64,000 nt of DNA from Chimonanthus salicifolius. Taxonomy: Eukaryota > Streptophyta > Magnoliopsida > Laurales > Calycanthaceae. The stretch's first letter is position 1. Every line of letters begins with the position of its first letter. Shown in pieces: positions 47,435 to 60,941 of the stretch. The translations under genes were made by a program, and so were the position numbers. The notes under the pieces are model-generated. The model searched no databases. It saw only the letters and a program-made list of their open reading frames with translations, and was not told where the DNA came from. The stretch lies in NCBI GenBank assembly GCA_013350335.1, contig CM023532.1, positions 89,345,383-89,409,382 on the forward strand, in the 5' to 3' direction.

Positions 47435-50400
47435 TGTAACGCCCCACCCTCTCCGAGAAATCAGAGTCTATTTTTTTTTAAAAATAATAATAAAACATCG
47501 AAAGAGAGCGAGCGGCGTCACAACGCGAGCTAAGTCCGGACTACCCAAAGTCCGACCCTTAACTGGCCACCCATGTGTACATGGACTAAACCATGATAGA
47601 TAATACACACATGGAATTAAACAATGACTTGAGGAATAAACTAGACTAATTGCGGAATTAGGTTGAATAGATAGCAAGTACCAGTCACAATTAGTAAATA
47701 ACATAAACCAACCATCCATCGTTAATATCCTAAACAAACCATAGCAAGTAACTACATTATTACATGTCCATAATAAAATATCAAATAACAGTAATTATAA
47801 ATTCATTCCAGCATTCAAGCATTTACGCTTGGCTCCCCTCCTTATCATCAACCTTCTCTTTCTCTTTCCTTGTACCTGCATTCTCCTCTGAGGATAGAAT
47901 TTAGGGCGTTAGATCAACGCGCCCAGTAGGTTCCCGATCAGGGCTACCACATGGTTAGCTTGTAAAACATGCATATATCAAATATATGATTATCAAAAAC
48001 AGGTAAAACAATGCTATGAAATATGCACATGTAATGAGTCCCTCCCAACATGCATATTCATAGCCATCACTTGACGTGACTCTCACCGTCAAGGTAAATC
48101 ACAATAACATTTCTCCTGGCGGGACCTGCATCGCCTAAGGAGACCAATGTACTTCTCAGCATCATAACATTTCTCCTGGTGGGACCTGCATCGCCTAAGG
48201 AGACCAATGTATTTCCCAGCATCATAACATTTCTCCTGGCGGGACCTGCATCGCCTAAGGAGACCAATGTCTTATCATCATCATAATTCTACTCCTGGCG
48301 GGACCTGCATCGCCTAAGGATGTTCAGAGTTGCATCACAGCATATCACCGGAGAGTGGGCTCCGGGTTCCACAATCTTCAACCCATGCCATGCATGAGAT
48401 GTCAATGCATTGTATGTCTTTTGTAAACACATCTTTATCATTCGAAACCACATTTAAACATAAATCAATTACAACATATCTCATAAAAATGTAATAAAAC
48501 CAAATCATAGTTGTGGTTACAAGTAGGTAGGAAACCTACTGAAGATTCACTTCACTATTTGATCTTTCTTAATCGTCAGCCGTTCACGACTCGTACGCCG
48601 TATACGCAAGTCTGGATACCCTATTTAAATAGCAGCAAACCAAACATTTATCATGTAATTCCAACTTGGTCAATGTCCCAAAAAATGCACTATGTGGGGT
48701 TCGGCCATGCCCATGGCCGAACCTCACCTATTTATCCTTTTGGTCTCTCATTCATTTAATCCCTATTACACATCAAATTGTACAAAAATACCCTGGTAGG
48801 GTTCGGCCATACAGCATGGCTGAACCATACCCCTTTGATTTGGGTCCATACAACCATACTTATGATCATTCAACCTTTGATCATTTCACCCATATTTACC
48901 ATTATGCCATTGGTTCCAATACTCAATTATATCCCATTTTAACCTTTAAAACTACTGATCAATTCCATGGAATGGATCCACACCAAAACCTATTGTCATG
49001 GTCCATGATCTTTACATTGAAACCTTTTTAATTCAATAAAAACACTCCACATAAAATAATCCATATGAAGTGGTCCATGGGGTTCGGCCCTATACATGGC
49101 CGAACCCAATGGCTCCCTTGGTCCAATAACTTTAACCTAGGTATTTAACTTAGGCTACACCCTTTTTCCAAAGTTATTACGTGGTTCAGCCATCCATAGG
49201 CTGAGCCAAATCAATAATCATAACCCCAAGTAAAACCCATACAAACAACCCATAAGGCAGCCCATGGGGTTTCGGCCATGGGGGTTCACTTGGTTCAATA
49301 TTCACCATGATTACTCATGGTTTTAACATGCTAATTCAACCATGAATAATACATGGTTCAGCCGTATATTAAACAACCAAAAACAGTAAACATGTATTCC
49401 ATTAATTGCCATAAGAACACCATAACTTTATATGGTTTTTATCTGACAAAACCATCAAATACTTTCATGGAAATGTCATACCATTTGGGGTTCGGCCATC
49501 CCAATTGGCCGAACCTCATGGCCTATGATTTAGATCCTTTTTGTCAAATAAATTGCTTTATTTAAAACACATAAGCTCTCCACAATTGATATGATTTCCA
49601 TCTCTTGAAAGCCCTACCAAACATCAAATAATTTCATGGGGTTCGGCCATCCAAGGTGGCCGAACCCTATGTCCATGTTTTGGTCCTCTTAAACATGTTT
49701 TAGGTCTCATTTAAACATATAATAATCAGTATAATGTTACCAAGTTTTTACCCCTCAAAACTCTCCAAATCAGTCCATCACTTTGCATGGTTTTCACTTT
49801 GTAACAAATCAATCCAAATGACCATAACACTTCATGGGGTTCGGCCATCCAAGATGGCCGAGCCCAATGGTCCATTTCATCAGTTTATATCCACGGTTTA
49901 GACCCATGATACCTTCAGTCCCTCATTTCTTTTAAGTCCATGTTTTAATCCTCTTTAAAACATACATTTTGAGTCTTAAAGAAACATCTAAAACAGTCCA
50001 CAAATTGCATGATTTCTATGTTTCAAAGACATCAAAACCAATCAACTATTTACATGGGGTTCGGCCCTCCAAGGTGGCCGAACCCAATGATCATTTTTAC
50101 CATTTTAAAACCTCTATTACTCAAGGTTAAAACCTTGGTGCATTCGGCCATAACCATGGCCCAATACATACCCTTTTCTTACAACTTGTTTAACTTGAAC
50201 ACTTAAGAAAATCTTACCAAATTTCCTTTGCCTATGATCCTTGCCTTCTCCCCTCTTGTTTCTTCCTTTCTTCCTTAAGCCTTTGCTGGTTTATGCTTGA
50301 TTAATTGGTGCCAATACCTCTGTTGTTCAGCCAAGAAAAACGAGTTTGGAGAGTGGGAGAGAGATGAGAATTTCCTTAGACTTTCTTGTGTGAAAAACGG

Positions 50401-51287
50401 CCATAAGAGTTGGTCTTTCCCTTTTGTAATCTCAGCCACATCCTACATTCATTTCCCTCATTATTTCTTAGCAAAAACGATGGGATGTTGGGTGCCATTC
50501 AAGACACCCTTTCACCCAAACGTTGCATCCATTGAGATCAGCCAATGCATCTCATTAAATGAGATGATGCCGCCCAACCTTGGTGTCCCTTGGCTTTGGC
50601 CAAGGCACCCTTCACTCCAACGGCTGGGATTGATTTCCCCAAGAGTCGTGTGTGATTAAAACACCTTTCCATATCCTCTTGACTCACTTAACTCATAGCC
50701 TTTTTTATTCCAACTCAACTCATCCAACTCAACACATTTAATGCACCATATTTGAGTCAACTCTATTCTTAATTAAAACTTACTCCAAATCAGTCCAACT
50801 CAAGCTGAACTAACTCACACTTGAGTTCATCTGAGGGCCCACACAGTCATCCGTGGTCAACTTGGTCAACCCGACCCATTGGGTCCCCAATCAGCCCCTT
50901 GACCCGTTTTGACAACATGACCCATTAATGGGCTGATTTTGCCATTTTTAATTGGTTTTCACTTGTGCATCAAGCCTACCCATTTTTGCTGCACTTGATT
51001 TCCAATCAATTTAGCTTATCCCCATTAAATTTGGGCTTACACAATGGTCACATCAACCATTATGATCCATTGGGTCCAATTGGGCCCCTTGACCCATTTA
51101 GCCATTTTCGACCCAATTGATGTACATTACCCATCCAATCGAACTTGACATTTATAATGTGCTCATATGATCTTAATTTGAGCAATGGGCCCCACCATTT
51201 CCTTATTTGACATCACAAAATAATTAATTTAACACATCAGAGGCATTTTCGTAATTATCCACTTCGTTGAGAAATTGAGGTGTTACA
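47435..51287 (-). mobile_element. Solo LTR G (same subfamily as Y)
   Basis: 3853 bp, TGTAACGCCCCACCC at the left and GAAATTGAGGTGTTACA at the right. The right end matches Y's LTR start (TGTAACACCCCAATTTC). TATTT on both flanks, no internal part. The predicted intron is 47888-50217 (donor TTTG|GTAAGATTT; acceptor CTAAC then TTCTATCCTCAG). Hairpins at 48697-48723, 48799-48826, 49078-49107, 49488-49516, 49639-49667, 49837-49865 and 50057-50085. It is clearly diverged from Y, so Y's subfamily has been active over a long period. Confidence 0.92.
48100..48315 (-). repeat. Four-unit minisatellite in LTR G
   Basis: Units of about 60 bp: CTCCTGGCGGGACCTGCATCG, with CGCCTAAGGAG and ACCAATGT following. 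CTCCT and AGGAG pair as a short stem. Four near-identical units, the last incomplete. Y has at the same position a different, less repeated sequence (11820-12010, with CATGATGGGGGWTGCTCATT twice). Confidence 0.85.
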
Positions 51288-51292
51288 TATTT

Positions 51293-51864
51293 TAAGTGAG
51301 TGGAGTGGGAAGATGGAGAGTTACATCTCATAAGATCAAACCCTCAGGTGTTCACACGTTGGAGGTGGGAGTTTCATCTCATGGGATGAAACTCCAAATG
51401 GATCATTAATGGGGAGGTGAATGGTTTTGTTGTTGTTACACAAGGTAACCAAGGCTACACGTTGGAAGATGGAGGGAGTGGTGTCTTGGCCAAGCCAAGG
51501 GACACTTGGGAAGACGCCATCATTATGAAGAAGTTGGAGAGTTTTGGTTGTTACACAAAGTTATCCAAGGCTACACGATTGGGAGATGGAGGGTTTCCAT
51601 CGCGCATAAGGTTGGGAGTTTCATCTCATGGGATGAAAGCCCCAAAGTAAGTATCAATGGGGAGGTGAAGAGTCATGGGAGTTACAAAAGGGCATTAACC
51701 AAAAGACACCACTCTCATTGAACAAGACAAGACTTAGTTTTCATCTCACTCTCTCCCTCTCACTCAAGGCCGACCACTCTCATTGACAAAGGAGAAAGGA
51801 CTTAGAGTTTTTCTATCTCAAGCTCCTCTCCCTCTCTCAAACCTACACCCTTTGGCCGAACCCT
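51293..51864 (+). mobile_element. LTR H, segment 2, interrupted by C
   Basis: Continues H with U3 dyads GGAGTTTCATC/GATGAAACTCC at 51368-51395 and about 51608-51636, then a TC-rich stretch (CTCACTCTCTCCCTCTCACTC, near 51745) that probably marks the transcribed start. Element C interrupts at 51865, before the splice donor. The rest of H lies right of the window. Confidence 0.85.
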
Positions 51865-53201
51865 TGTAACGCCCTGCCCTTTTTCACTCACCGAAAATCA
51901 GAGTCTATTCTTTTTTTGCAAATAGAAGAGTGAGAGAGAACAGGACGCCACGATGCGAGCTAAGTCCGAGCTTCTAAAACCCGACCCTTAACTGGCCAAC
52001 CATACGTGTGCATGGACCAAGTCCACTAAAATGGTTCACACGTATTCAAGTTAACATGTGGAATAAATCATAAATGCAGAATTATAATAGAATCCTAATT
52101 CTATTCCGTTTTAGATAGCAAAGTAGTCCAAGTCTTAACCATAATTATCTTAACTTAAACATCCAAAATAAATCATCTAAGCCATAGTAAAATATCTAAG
52201 TTATTACATGCCCAAATGCTAGCTACTCGAATTACATAGTCCATGAGTAACTTAAACAAAATATAATTAAACACATCCAAGCTCCTATGCTTGGCTCCGA
52301 TCACATTCATCATTCCCTTCAATTCCTGTGTCATCCACTAGGGTAGAAGTAGGGCGTTAGACAACGCGCCCAGTAGGTATTCCAAATAGGGTTAACACCT
52401 GGTTAGTACAAAATCATATAGATAACATATTAATAAAACCATGTAAAACAATGCCATGCCATGGTGTCATATGCAATGAGTCCCACCCATCACAAACGCA
52501 TGTATCTTCTTGATGGAATTCTCCTCATCACGGTATCCCCACAGTTGCCTTACGGAAGCCCCAACGAAGTGTGTTCTCCAGTTACTTCTTGATGGATAAT
52601 GCACATCAAGGTCTTCCCACGAATGCCTTACGGACGCCCTGACGGAGCATGGCCTCCAGTTACAAATCATCCTTCCCATGCCATGCATGAGATGCAAATG
52701 TCCACATGCTATGTAATAGTATACATCATAGCATAAAACTTCCATATTTGAAACATAACAGTTGATACAAAATAACTCATCAAAAACATGAACTAAAATC
52801 ATATTATATGTCCCATGGGTTCAAAGAGGTAGAATCCTACCAATGATCAACTTAATATGTCTTTGCGTTTTCGTCCGGAAATCGATCACCGATCGTACAC
52901 CACTTGTGAGGTCCCGTTACCTTATTAATGTCAATCAATCAAACCCATGTTCCATTTGATTTACAATCATGTCATCATGTCTAAGTCCATAACACATCTT
53001 TGTGGGGTTCGGCCATACAACAAGGCCAAACCTCACCCACTTGAATTTGGGTCCCTCTTTTTACTTATTAACCAATCCACATAAGTTTAACCATCTAAGA
53101 AACCTTTAAGTCCACAAATATTCCTTTGTGGGGTTCGGCCATATAACATGGCCGAACCTCACCCCCTTAGTTTTGTGCCCTTCTTTTTAGTCCTTTGATC
53201 T
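51865..53201 (-). mobile_element. Element C 3' LTR, segment 1
   Basis: Minus LTR starting TGTAACGCCCTGCCC. U5 stem-loop 51958-51993, acceptor CTAAC...CTACCCTAG ending at 52338, two-unit minisatellite near 52505-52665, hairpins 53005-53033 and 53130-53158. It is interrupted by solo LTR I (GATCT at 53197-53201 and 56991-56995) and resumes at 56996. Confidence 0.9.
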
Positions 53202-56200
53202 TATAATGGCCCGAAATTTTTAAATCAATAAATATGTGAATATTATTTATTTTAATGATGAAAATTGGAAATTGGTGGGATAAATGGTAAATGGGCCAAA
53301 ATTTGGACAAAGGCCCAAATATGGCCCAATAGACCATGGATTGCATTTTAAAGTCATTTAAGTGGTCAATGATGGCCAATTGGGCCATGGGTGGACAAAT
53401 TGAGTCAAATACCCATTTGGGACCCAATGGGTCAAGATGGTTAAGCTCAAAGGTAAATGGGTAAGATGGAAATGTAATTGGTCCATGGGCCCAAATGGTG
53501 ATCCATTTAGAATGAATTCAATGGAATTTAAATCACGTAAGTTAAGTTAAAATTTAACCAAGGTGATGTGGCCAAGTGGGACCCACCTCCACCTCATCAA
53601 GTGAGGTGGTGTGTGGGCCAAGGTTTGGTGGGGCCGGCCACCATGGTTGATTTGGTCAACCATGGGTGGAGTAATGGAGTTAGGTTAAGTACAAATGGAT
53701 TAACCTAAGGTAATTATATAATTAATTAAATAATTAAAGTATTTAAAGTGGTGATTGAAAGTGGTCAAAGTGGGGCCAAGAGGTGAAAACCCACCTCATT
53801 CCCACCTCAAGTATGAAACACGTTGGACTTGGTGGTGGCTATCTAAACCACCACCATAAGCAAATAAAAGATCTTTTAAATATCTTAGGGTTGGTGGGGT
53901 CTTTAATGTAAAGAAAAATGAGGATAAGTCATGAGTTTTTTTCCCATTTTTTATCCTCTCTTCATTTTCACTCCATTCTCATTCTCCATTGCCATCCCAT
54001 GTCCAAGTGAAGGAGAGAAAGAAAGAAAGAAAAGAGAGGAGCTCAAGGAGAGAAGAAAGAAGTGGAATTTGGAGGGAGATCACTCTAAGATTAAGGTTAT
54101 CACCTCCCCTCTCATCATCTCTCCCTTTCCCTCTCTTAATTTAAGCTCTACTTTGGCCAATCCTAAGGTTGGGGGTTGCCACCATTGATTAAAGATCTTG
54201 ACCTATCAAAGATCAAGAGGAAGAGAGAGGAGGCTAAGGAAACCGACAGGAGCGGCGGAAGTCGGAGGAGACGACGGATGGTGAGTAGTTTCTTAAACAA
54301 GAAATTTTGGATTTTTAGGGTTTAAGAATTGGAATATATTTTTGTGAATTTAATGGTGGTTAGATAATTCTATGCTATGGAATGTAAATCCATCAAATGG
54401 AAGGGTGGAAGATGGAGAAAACCCTAAATGGGTGAATTAGGGTTAGGGAAAAGAAATAAGTAAAAGTATTAAATGGATGGTGTAATTTATTAAATTGAGC
54501 ATGGAAGTAGGTAATTGGAATAAAATCATGGGCCATAGGGTTCGGCCATGTAGTATGGCCGAACCCCATGGTGGGTGATTTGGTATTGGATTTAATTGGT
54601 TAGGGTTTTAAGGGATGGAAGATAATGAAGGTAGCTAATGAATTTTTAGGGTTGTAAATGGTAAATGATGGAAAAATTAAAGGGGTTTAAATAAAGAAAA
54701 ATCATGGAGTGTGGGAATAATTTTTGTGGCCTCAAGAGGCATAGAAAATGATGGATCATGAACCATGGGTTCGGCCATGGTGTATGGCCGAACCCTATGG
54801 TGATGAAATGGTGACAAATGATGGGTTTAAAGGATAGAAAAGATGGGTTTAATATTTTGGTGAATGTAGGTATTTGGGAGCAATGAAATGAATAAGAGAA
54901 TATGGTTTAGATGCATGATTTAAACCCCTCAAGAAAGGATTATTGGTGGATCTAAAATGTTATGAATGGATCCAAGAAAAATGGAGAAAGAAACATCATG
55001 GGTTCGGCCATGGTGTATGGCCGAACCCATGACCCAAATTTTAGATCATTAATGGGTCTAAAGTTAAATGTGTATGTATAAGTTTAAATTAATGGAATTA
55101 GGTCAATAAGATGGTTGAGGTAAGTGATCTTGTAATGTGGTAGAGGAATCAATTATGGACTCAAGGTATGACTAAGAGTAATGATTTAATGGAAGGTCAA
55201 TTTTTATGGGCTAATGAAGGATGTAGGTATGTGATTAGTTAATGGGGGGTTGGATTAATTAAATGGTTAATTTTAATGGCTATGTGACATGGTTCAAGGT
55301 CATTAATGGACCTAAGTTGGGGATCTAAGTTTATGATCAATTATGGACTTAATCATGCATGGATAAATGAGTGATTAAGCATGAAAAATGAGGTAGTGGC
55401 AAAACCGTAATTAGTGGCCAAATTCAAGAATTCCATGGAAATTGATCATGGACTTAGGGGATCTAATGTAATAACCTTATAAGTGATTAATAAAGCCTAG
55501 GGTGGCTGAATTTTAAGACTTATGGGATTAAAAGGTTTAATAGATGGCATGGGGACCCACAAAACCTAAATAGTGACCGGTTTTTCATATGGGCTTAGAA
55601 ATGGTTAAAACTTGAACTGATTTGGAAATTTAATAAGGTATTGGATATCGCGGGCAGTACGCGTGACGGTAGCTGGACTATCGGACGAAAACGAAACGAA
55701 GACGCGAGTCGGTATTCGGCAGGATTCTAACCTTTTTGTAAGCCATGGATTGAGTGATGGTTTCCTTGAATTATTTCGGAAATTATATGGTATGTTTTAA
55801 GATTGGTTTTGAATTATGTATTATGTAGGGGTTTTTACTTAATTCATTCTGGTAAGCATATGATTGGTTTAAAATGGGTTTTAATGCTATGATGTGATTA
55901 TGGAGGCTTTGCTTGATCTATTTTGGGTAATCAAGTTATATGTTTTATTGATGGGATTTTCTTTAAATGTTATGGTTTGTTATTATATTCATTACATGGC
56001 ATATGGCATCTACATCTCATGCATAGCATGGGAGGGATATGACAGGGGAAGGATGAAATGAAACCGGAGTCCATGCTCCGTCGGGGCGACCGATAAACAG
56101 ACATGGAGATATTTTGATGTGTTTGATGTATCAGGGATGTTGTATGTAATTATGATACCTTGATGATGGTTCTTCCATCAAGGGGGAGGATTTGTGATTG

Positions 56201-56990
56201 TTTTATATCTGGACGAGGTTTTGCCGTCTAGGGGAATGATTTGTGATTGTTTTATATCTGGACGAGGTTTTGCTGTCCAGGGGGATGATTTGTGATTGTT
56301 TGTATCTTGACAAGGTTTGGCCGTCAATGGGGATATGACAGCATGATGGTATGGATGATGGGTGGGATTCATAACACAGACACCCATGGCATAGCATTCA
56401 TTTTATGGTCTTCGTTATGTATTATCTATATGCTTTGTTATCACTAATCCATGTGTTAGCCCTACTCAGAGTCCTACTGGGCGCGTGGTCTAACGCCCTA
56501 CTTCTACCCTAGCTGACGATGCAGGAGATGGCGGAACGGAAGGACAGGACGGGAGTCAAGCTTAGGAGCTTGGGAAGGCGGACTAATTATTTTGTTTAAG
56601 TTTATTTTGGGAAAATGTGTATTTGTATAATTTAGCTTGTCAGAAATGTAATAACTTAGATGTCTTGCTATGTTTTATAAAGTATTTTGGAAAGTACGGT
56701 ATGAGGGCATTTTAGTAATTTAATGGATATCTCTTCCCTGTTATCTGAAAATTGGTAGGATAGTGTCTATTGTCATCCGCATTGATTTTTATGTGTTGCG
56801 AGCTTACTTTCTACGCGTAAACCGTACTCGTGGATTTATGTTCCACGCACGCGTAGGGTTGGCCAGTTAAGGGCCGGACTTTAGAAGCTCGGAACTTAAC
56901 TCGCGTCGTGACGTCCGTGCCCTTTGTCACTTTTACGTTAAAAAAAAAAAAGTTAGACTCTGATTATGGTGAAAAGGGGCGGGTGTTACA
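53202..56990 (+). mobile_element. Solo LTR I
   Basis: Plus LTR of 3789 bp, from TATAATGGCCCG (worn TGTAATGGCCCG) to GGGCGGGTGTTACA, flanked by GATCT. It is the uninterrupted relative of L. U3 dyads at about 53585-53665. Predicted intron 54281-56512 (donor GATG|GTGAGTAG; acceptor CTAAC then CTTCTACCCTAG). Three hairpins at 54538-54566, 54767-54795 and 55000-55028. A three-unit minisatellite (GACGAGGTTTTGCCGTC and TTTGTGATTGTTT) at about 56155-56335. U5 stem-loop 56865-56901. Confidence 0.92.
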
Positions 56991-56995
56991 GATCT

Positions 56996-59043
56996 TTAGA
57001 TTAAATCCAAGATCATGCCATCTTTGATTCATAAATCTAATCACTCATACAATAATTATTTAACATTGATAACAACCTAAGTCCATAAAAACATTCCCCA
57101 TGGGGTTCGGCCATACACCATGGCCGAACCCCTGGTCCTTTCTTTCCATGATTTATTCATACATTTAAGTCCTTTATACCAACTTATATTCAAAAACACA
57201 ATCCATGGGGTTCGGCCATACACCATGGCCGAACCCATGGTCCTTTAATTTCACCCCTTTGGCCATCATTTCTTTCCTTAGGTAATCACTTTACTTACCC
57301 ATACTAAAGTCCATAACATAAATCATGAATAAACATTTCATTCATTTAAACATGCCTAAGTCCATAATTGATCCGCAAACATACAACCATTAATGATTTC
57401 TAATCATGCTCAAATCTCTAAATGGCCCATTAAAAATGGTTCATGGGGTTCGGCCATACACAATGGCCGAACCCATGATGTCTCATTTCCATGTTCTCCA
57501 TTAAATAATTTACCATCTTAAGTTCATAAACAAGTCCCTCCATGGGACGGTTTAATCATACCCTTAGGTCATTATTTACAACTCAAAGTCCATCAACATG
57601 ACTTCATTTAAATCTTCTACAATCCTTAATAATCTTCCATGGCGTTCGGCCATATAACATGGCCGAACCCTATGGTTCATCATTTCCATTAAAACACATC
57701 ATATCTCCATGATTGATCCTTTGATGGTTCTCATACATACATCCATTTAAACCCTTTAAAACCTTTTAAAATCATAAACATTCATCTATGATCTTTATCC
57801 TTCAAATCCATTAAAAATAACTAATGTCCTTCCATGGGGTTCGGCCATACAACATGGCCGAACCCTATGGTTCATCACTTCCTCTTGAAAATCATGTAAC
57901 CATGTTCATATTCCTTGATGGGGTTCGGCCACACATCATGGCCGAGCCTCATCCAGCCCTTCCTTTGTCCTTAATGGTTTTTATACATGAAACTCTATCT
58001 TACTTAATAAACTCATCATGTACTTACCAATTCCACGACTCCTCCGGTTTCTTTCACTCCTTCTTGTTCCTTTGATTTTTTTCTTCCTTAGTCTCTTCTT
58101 CCTCTTTGATCCTTGGCCGAGTGTGAACTTGAGAGGTCTTGAGATGAAACTTCAAGGAGAGGGTTCGGCCAAAAAGGTATAGGTTTAAGAGAGGGAGAAA
58201 GAGAGAAGATTTAAGATAACAATTCTAAGTGTTCTCCCTTTGTCAAAGAGAGGGGATCGGCCTTGAGTGAGAGAGGGAGAGTGAGATAAAAATACTCTAA
58301 GTGTTCTTGTCTTGAGGAGTGATTCGGCCAAGAGAGAGAGCTTGAGAGAGTGAATTGAAACCAAAGTCCTTTCCTTGGTTAATGAGGGCCGGCCAAAGGT
58401 GGTGTCCTTTGGTAATACCCTTTTGTAACTCCCATGCCCTTTCACCTCCCTCCTTAATGACCCATTTGGAGGTTTCATTCATGAGATGAAACACTCCCAA
58501 CGTTTGACCCTTGGGTTTCCATCTTGAGATGGAAACCCTCCATGTTTCCAACGTGTGCTATGGTTATGCCTTGAGTAACCTCTACAACCTTTCACCTCCT
58601 CATTAATGATCCATTTGGAGTTTCATCCCATGAGATGAAACTCCCATGTCTCCAACGTGTAGCCTTGATTTGGGTCTCATGAGATGCATCTCTCCACCTT
58701 CCCACTCCACTCACTTAAGATTAAGGTCCCATTAACTTCCACTCAACTCATCACTTTAATTCAATTCACCTCTTTAATTCAACTCATTTAACTCACTTAA
58801 AATCAACTCAATTACTTGATTCCATTTTCAAATTAATTCAGCCCAATTTAATTAAGCTTGAACTCAATTGGTGGTTAACCAAGTCAACTATGACCCATTG
58901 GGTCCCAATTGGGCATTTGACTCAATTGACAATCTTCACCCAATTAAATAAATCTTACCCATCTAAGGTCCATATCATTTAATTCACAAATTAAATGGGC
59001 AATTTTCATAAATATTTATAACTTGAAAATCCAGGGTGTTACA
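56996..59043 (-). mobile_element. Element C 3' LTR, segment 2
   Basis: Completes the LTR (about 3.39 kb without I) and ends TCCAGGGTGTTACA. Hairpins at 57103-57131, 57208-57236, 57446-57474, 57642-57670, 57837-57865 and 57920-57948. The donor is AATTG|GTAAGTACATG (first base 58027). GA-rich exon-like tracts with the half-site AGAGGGTTCGGCCAAAAAGG lie near 58158. U3 dyads TTTCATYC/GATGAAAC at about 58473-58495, 58513-58540 and 58617-58645. Confidence 0.9.
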
Positions 59044-60380
59044 CTACAACCCTCTTTTTAAAATTTTCGTCCCGAAAATCAAGCGAAGTAGGGTTTCAAA
59101 CAAATTACATAAATAGCCCAGGATGAGCTGTTCTCATTTCCTATTCAAGTTCCCAAGTGGCTTCCTGATTACCATGTCGATCCCTTACCACCTGGACGAA
59201 TTGGATCGCTCGGTTCTGTAACACCCTTGTTCTATCTCCACCACTTTGACAGGCCTCTCGACGTATGTCACGTTGCTTTGCACCTCTATGTCTTATACAT
59301 TTAGCACATGTGAGGGATCGGGATTGTACTTCCTCAACATAAATATATGGAATACATCGTGCAAAGATGACAATTGTGAAGGAGGTGCTAATTGATAAGC
59401 CACCTCCCCCACCCTCTTTAGGATTGGAAACGACCCCACATATCTACAAGGCAGTCTCCCCTTTTTCCAAATCTCATGTGTCCTTTCCGTGGTGAGACTT
59501 TCAAGAACACTAAGTCGTCCACCTCAAATTCAAGGAACCTCCTCCTCTTGTCAGCGTAGCTCTTCTGACGACTTTGCGCAGCAAGTAAGTGCTATTGTAT
59601 CAACTGTATCTGCGTTGTAGTCTCCACAACCAACTCGGGTCCAAACAATGCAAGCTCACCGGCCTCTGTCCAGCACACGGGTGATCTACATGGTTTACCA
59701 TATACAGCCTCGAATGGAGCCATCTGGAGGCTGGCCTGGTAATTGTTGTTGTATGAGAACTCTACCAGCGGCAAGTGATCCTCCCATCCACCCTTGAAGT
59801 CTATCATACATGCTCTCAGCATATCCTCCAACGTTTGTATCGTCCTCTTCGACTGTCCATCAGTCTGTGGATGGAATGCAGTGCTAGTCAGTAGATCTGT
59901 CCCCATGGCCGACTGCATGCTCTGCCACACTCTGCCGGTGAATCGGCCATCTTTGTCGGACACAATAGTCCGGGGAATACCATGTAGTTTGATAATATCC
60001 CTAATGTACCGTCGACCCAAAGTCTCAGATGAATCAGTCATCTTGATGGGAAGACAATGTGCAGATATGGTCAATCGGTCTACCACGACCCATATAGCAT
60101 CGTTGCCCTTTGAGGACCTTGGCAACCCTGTCACAAAATCCATGGAGATGTGTTCCCATTTCCACTCGGGCACTGGTAAGGGTTTGAGTAACCCTGGTGG
60201 CTTCTGATGTTCCGTCTTAACCTGCTGGCAAGTTAAGCAGTAGGTAACAAATTCTGCCACATCCCTTTTGAGTCCATGCCACCAATAATGTCTCTTCAAG
60301 TCGTGATACATCTTGGTGTTGCCTGGATGAATAGAGAGTTTGGTCTGGTGTGCCTCGATCAATAACTCTCTTCTGCAGCT
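59044..60380 (-). pseudogene. Element C integrase
   Basis: The PPT block (ACCCTCTTTTTAAAATTTT on plus) lies at 59050-59068. 59100-59590 is a degenerate GPF/chromodomain region with stops. 59592-60362 is open and carries HHCC (AHQTKLSIHPGNTKMYHDLK, CLTCQQVK), the first Asp (MDFVTGLPRSS) and the second Asp (IVSDKDGRF), but the catalytic Glu is Lys (DGQSKRTIQ), so the enzyme would be inactive even with an intact frame. Confidence 0.92.
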
Positions 60381-60941
60381 CTTAGGCCCATATGTCCTAC
60401 CTCAGAATACAAGACCCTGTCCTGGTCGTAACTCCCATTCCGATAGAACCTCACTAGTAGACATCTTAGCCCAAATCTCCTCCATTTATGGATCTGTCCG
60501 TTGCTCCTGTTCAATCTTGGAAATCATGTTGAATCGTATGATCAGATTATACTTACTCCCATGTTTGTTGATGTATAGATTGAACTCTCGAATGGTATTC
60601 AGCATCTCCCATTGTGTTCTGAACAGACTGGCCACTGATGCATGTGATATGCGGCTGAGGGCATCCACCACTTTGTTCGCCTTGCCAGGGTGATATCGAA
60701 GTACGAACTCATAATCTTGCAGATATTCCATCCATCTGCGCTGCCTCAGGTTGAGTTCTTTCTAATCAAATAAGTATTTCAAGCTCTTATGATCTGAAAA
60801 CACTTCAAACTTCTCGTCATATAGATAATGTCTCCAACTTTTGAGAGTGAATACCACTGTGGCTAGTTCCAGATCATGCGTGGGATAAAGGCGTTCATGA
60901 ATTTTCAACTGTCTAAAACATAAGCCACCACATTGTTGACT
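60381..60941 (-). pseudogene. Element C RNase H
   Basis: 60486-60731 encodes [20 protein letters not shown] and [11 protein letters not shown], the end of Ty3/gypsy RNase H and its tether. The stretch up to 60941 is broken by stops (for example before the segment containing [15 protein letters not shown] residues near 60780). This and the next entry match the part deleted in Y. Confidence 0.8.

Noticed and set aside
50297..50659. 120-residue ORF in LTR G as a possible captured gene
   Set aside because: It lies in the U3/exon part of a solo LTR, the product is low-information, and the matching stretch of Y is not open in the same way.
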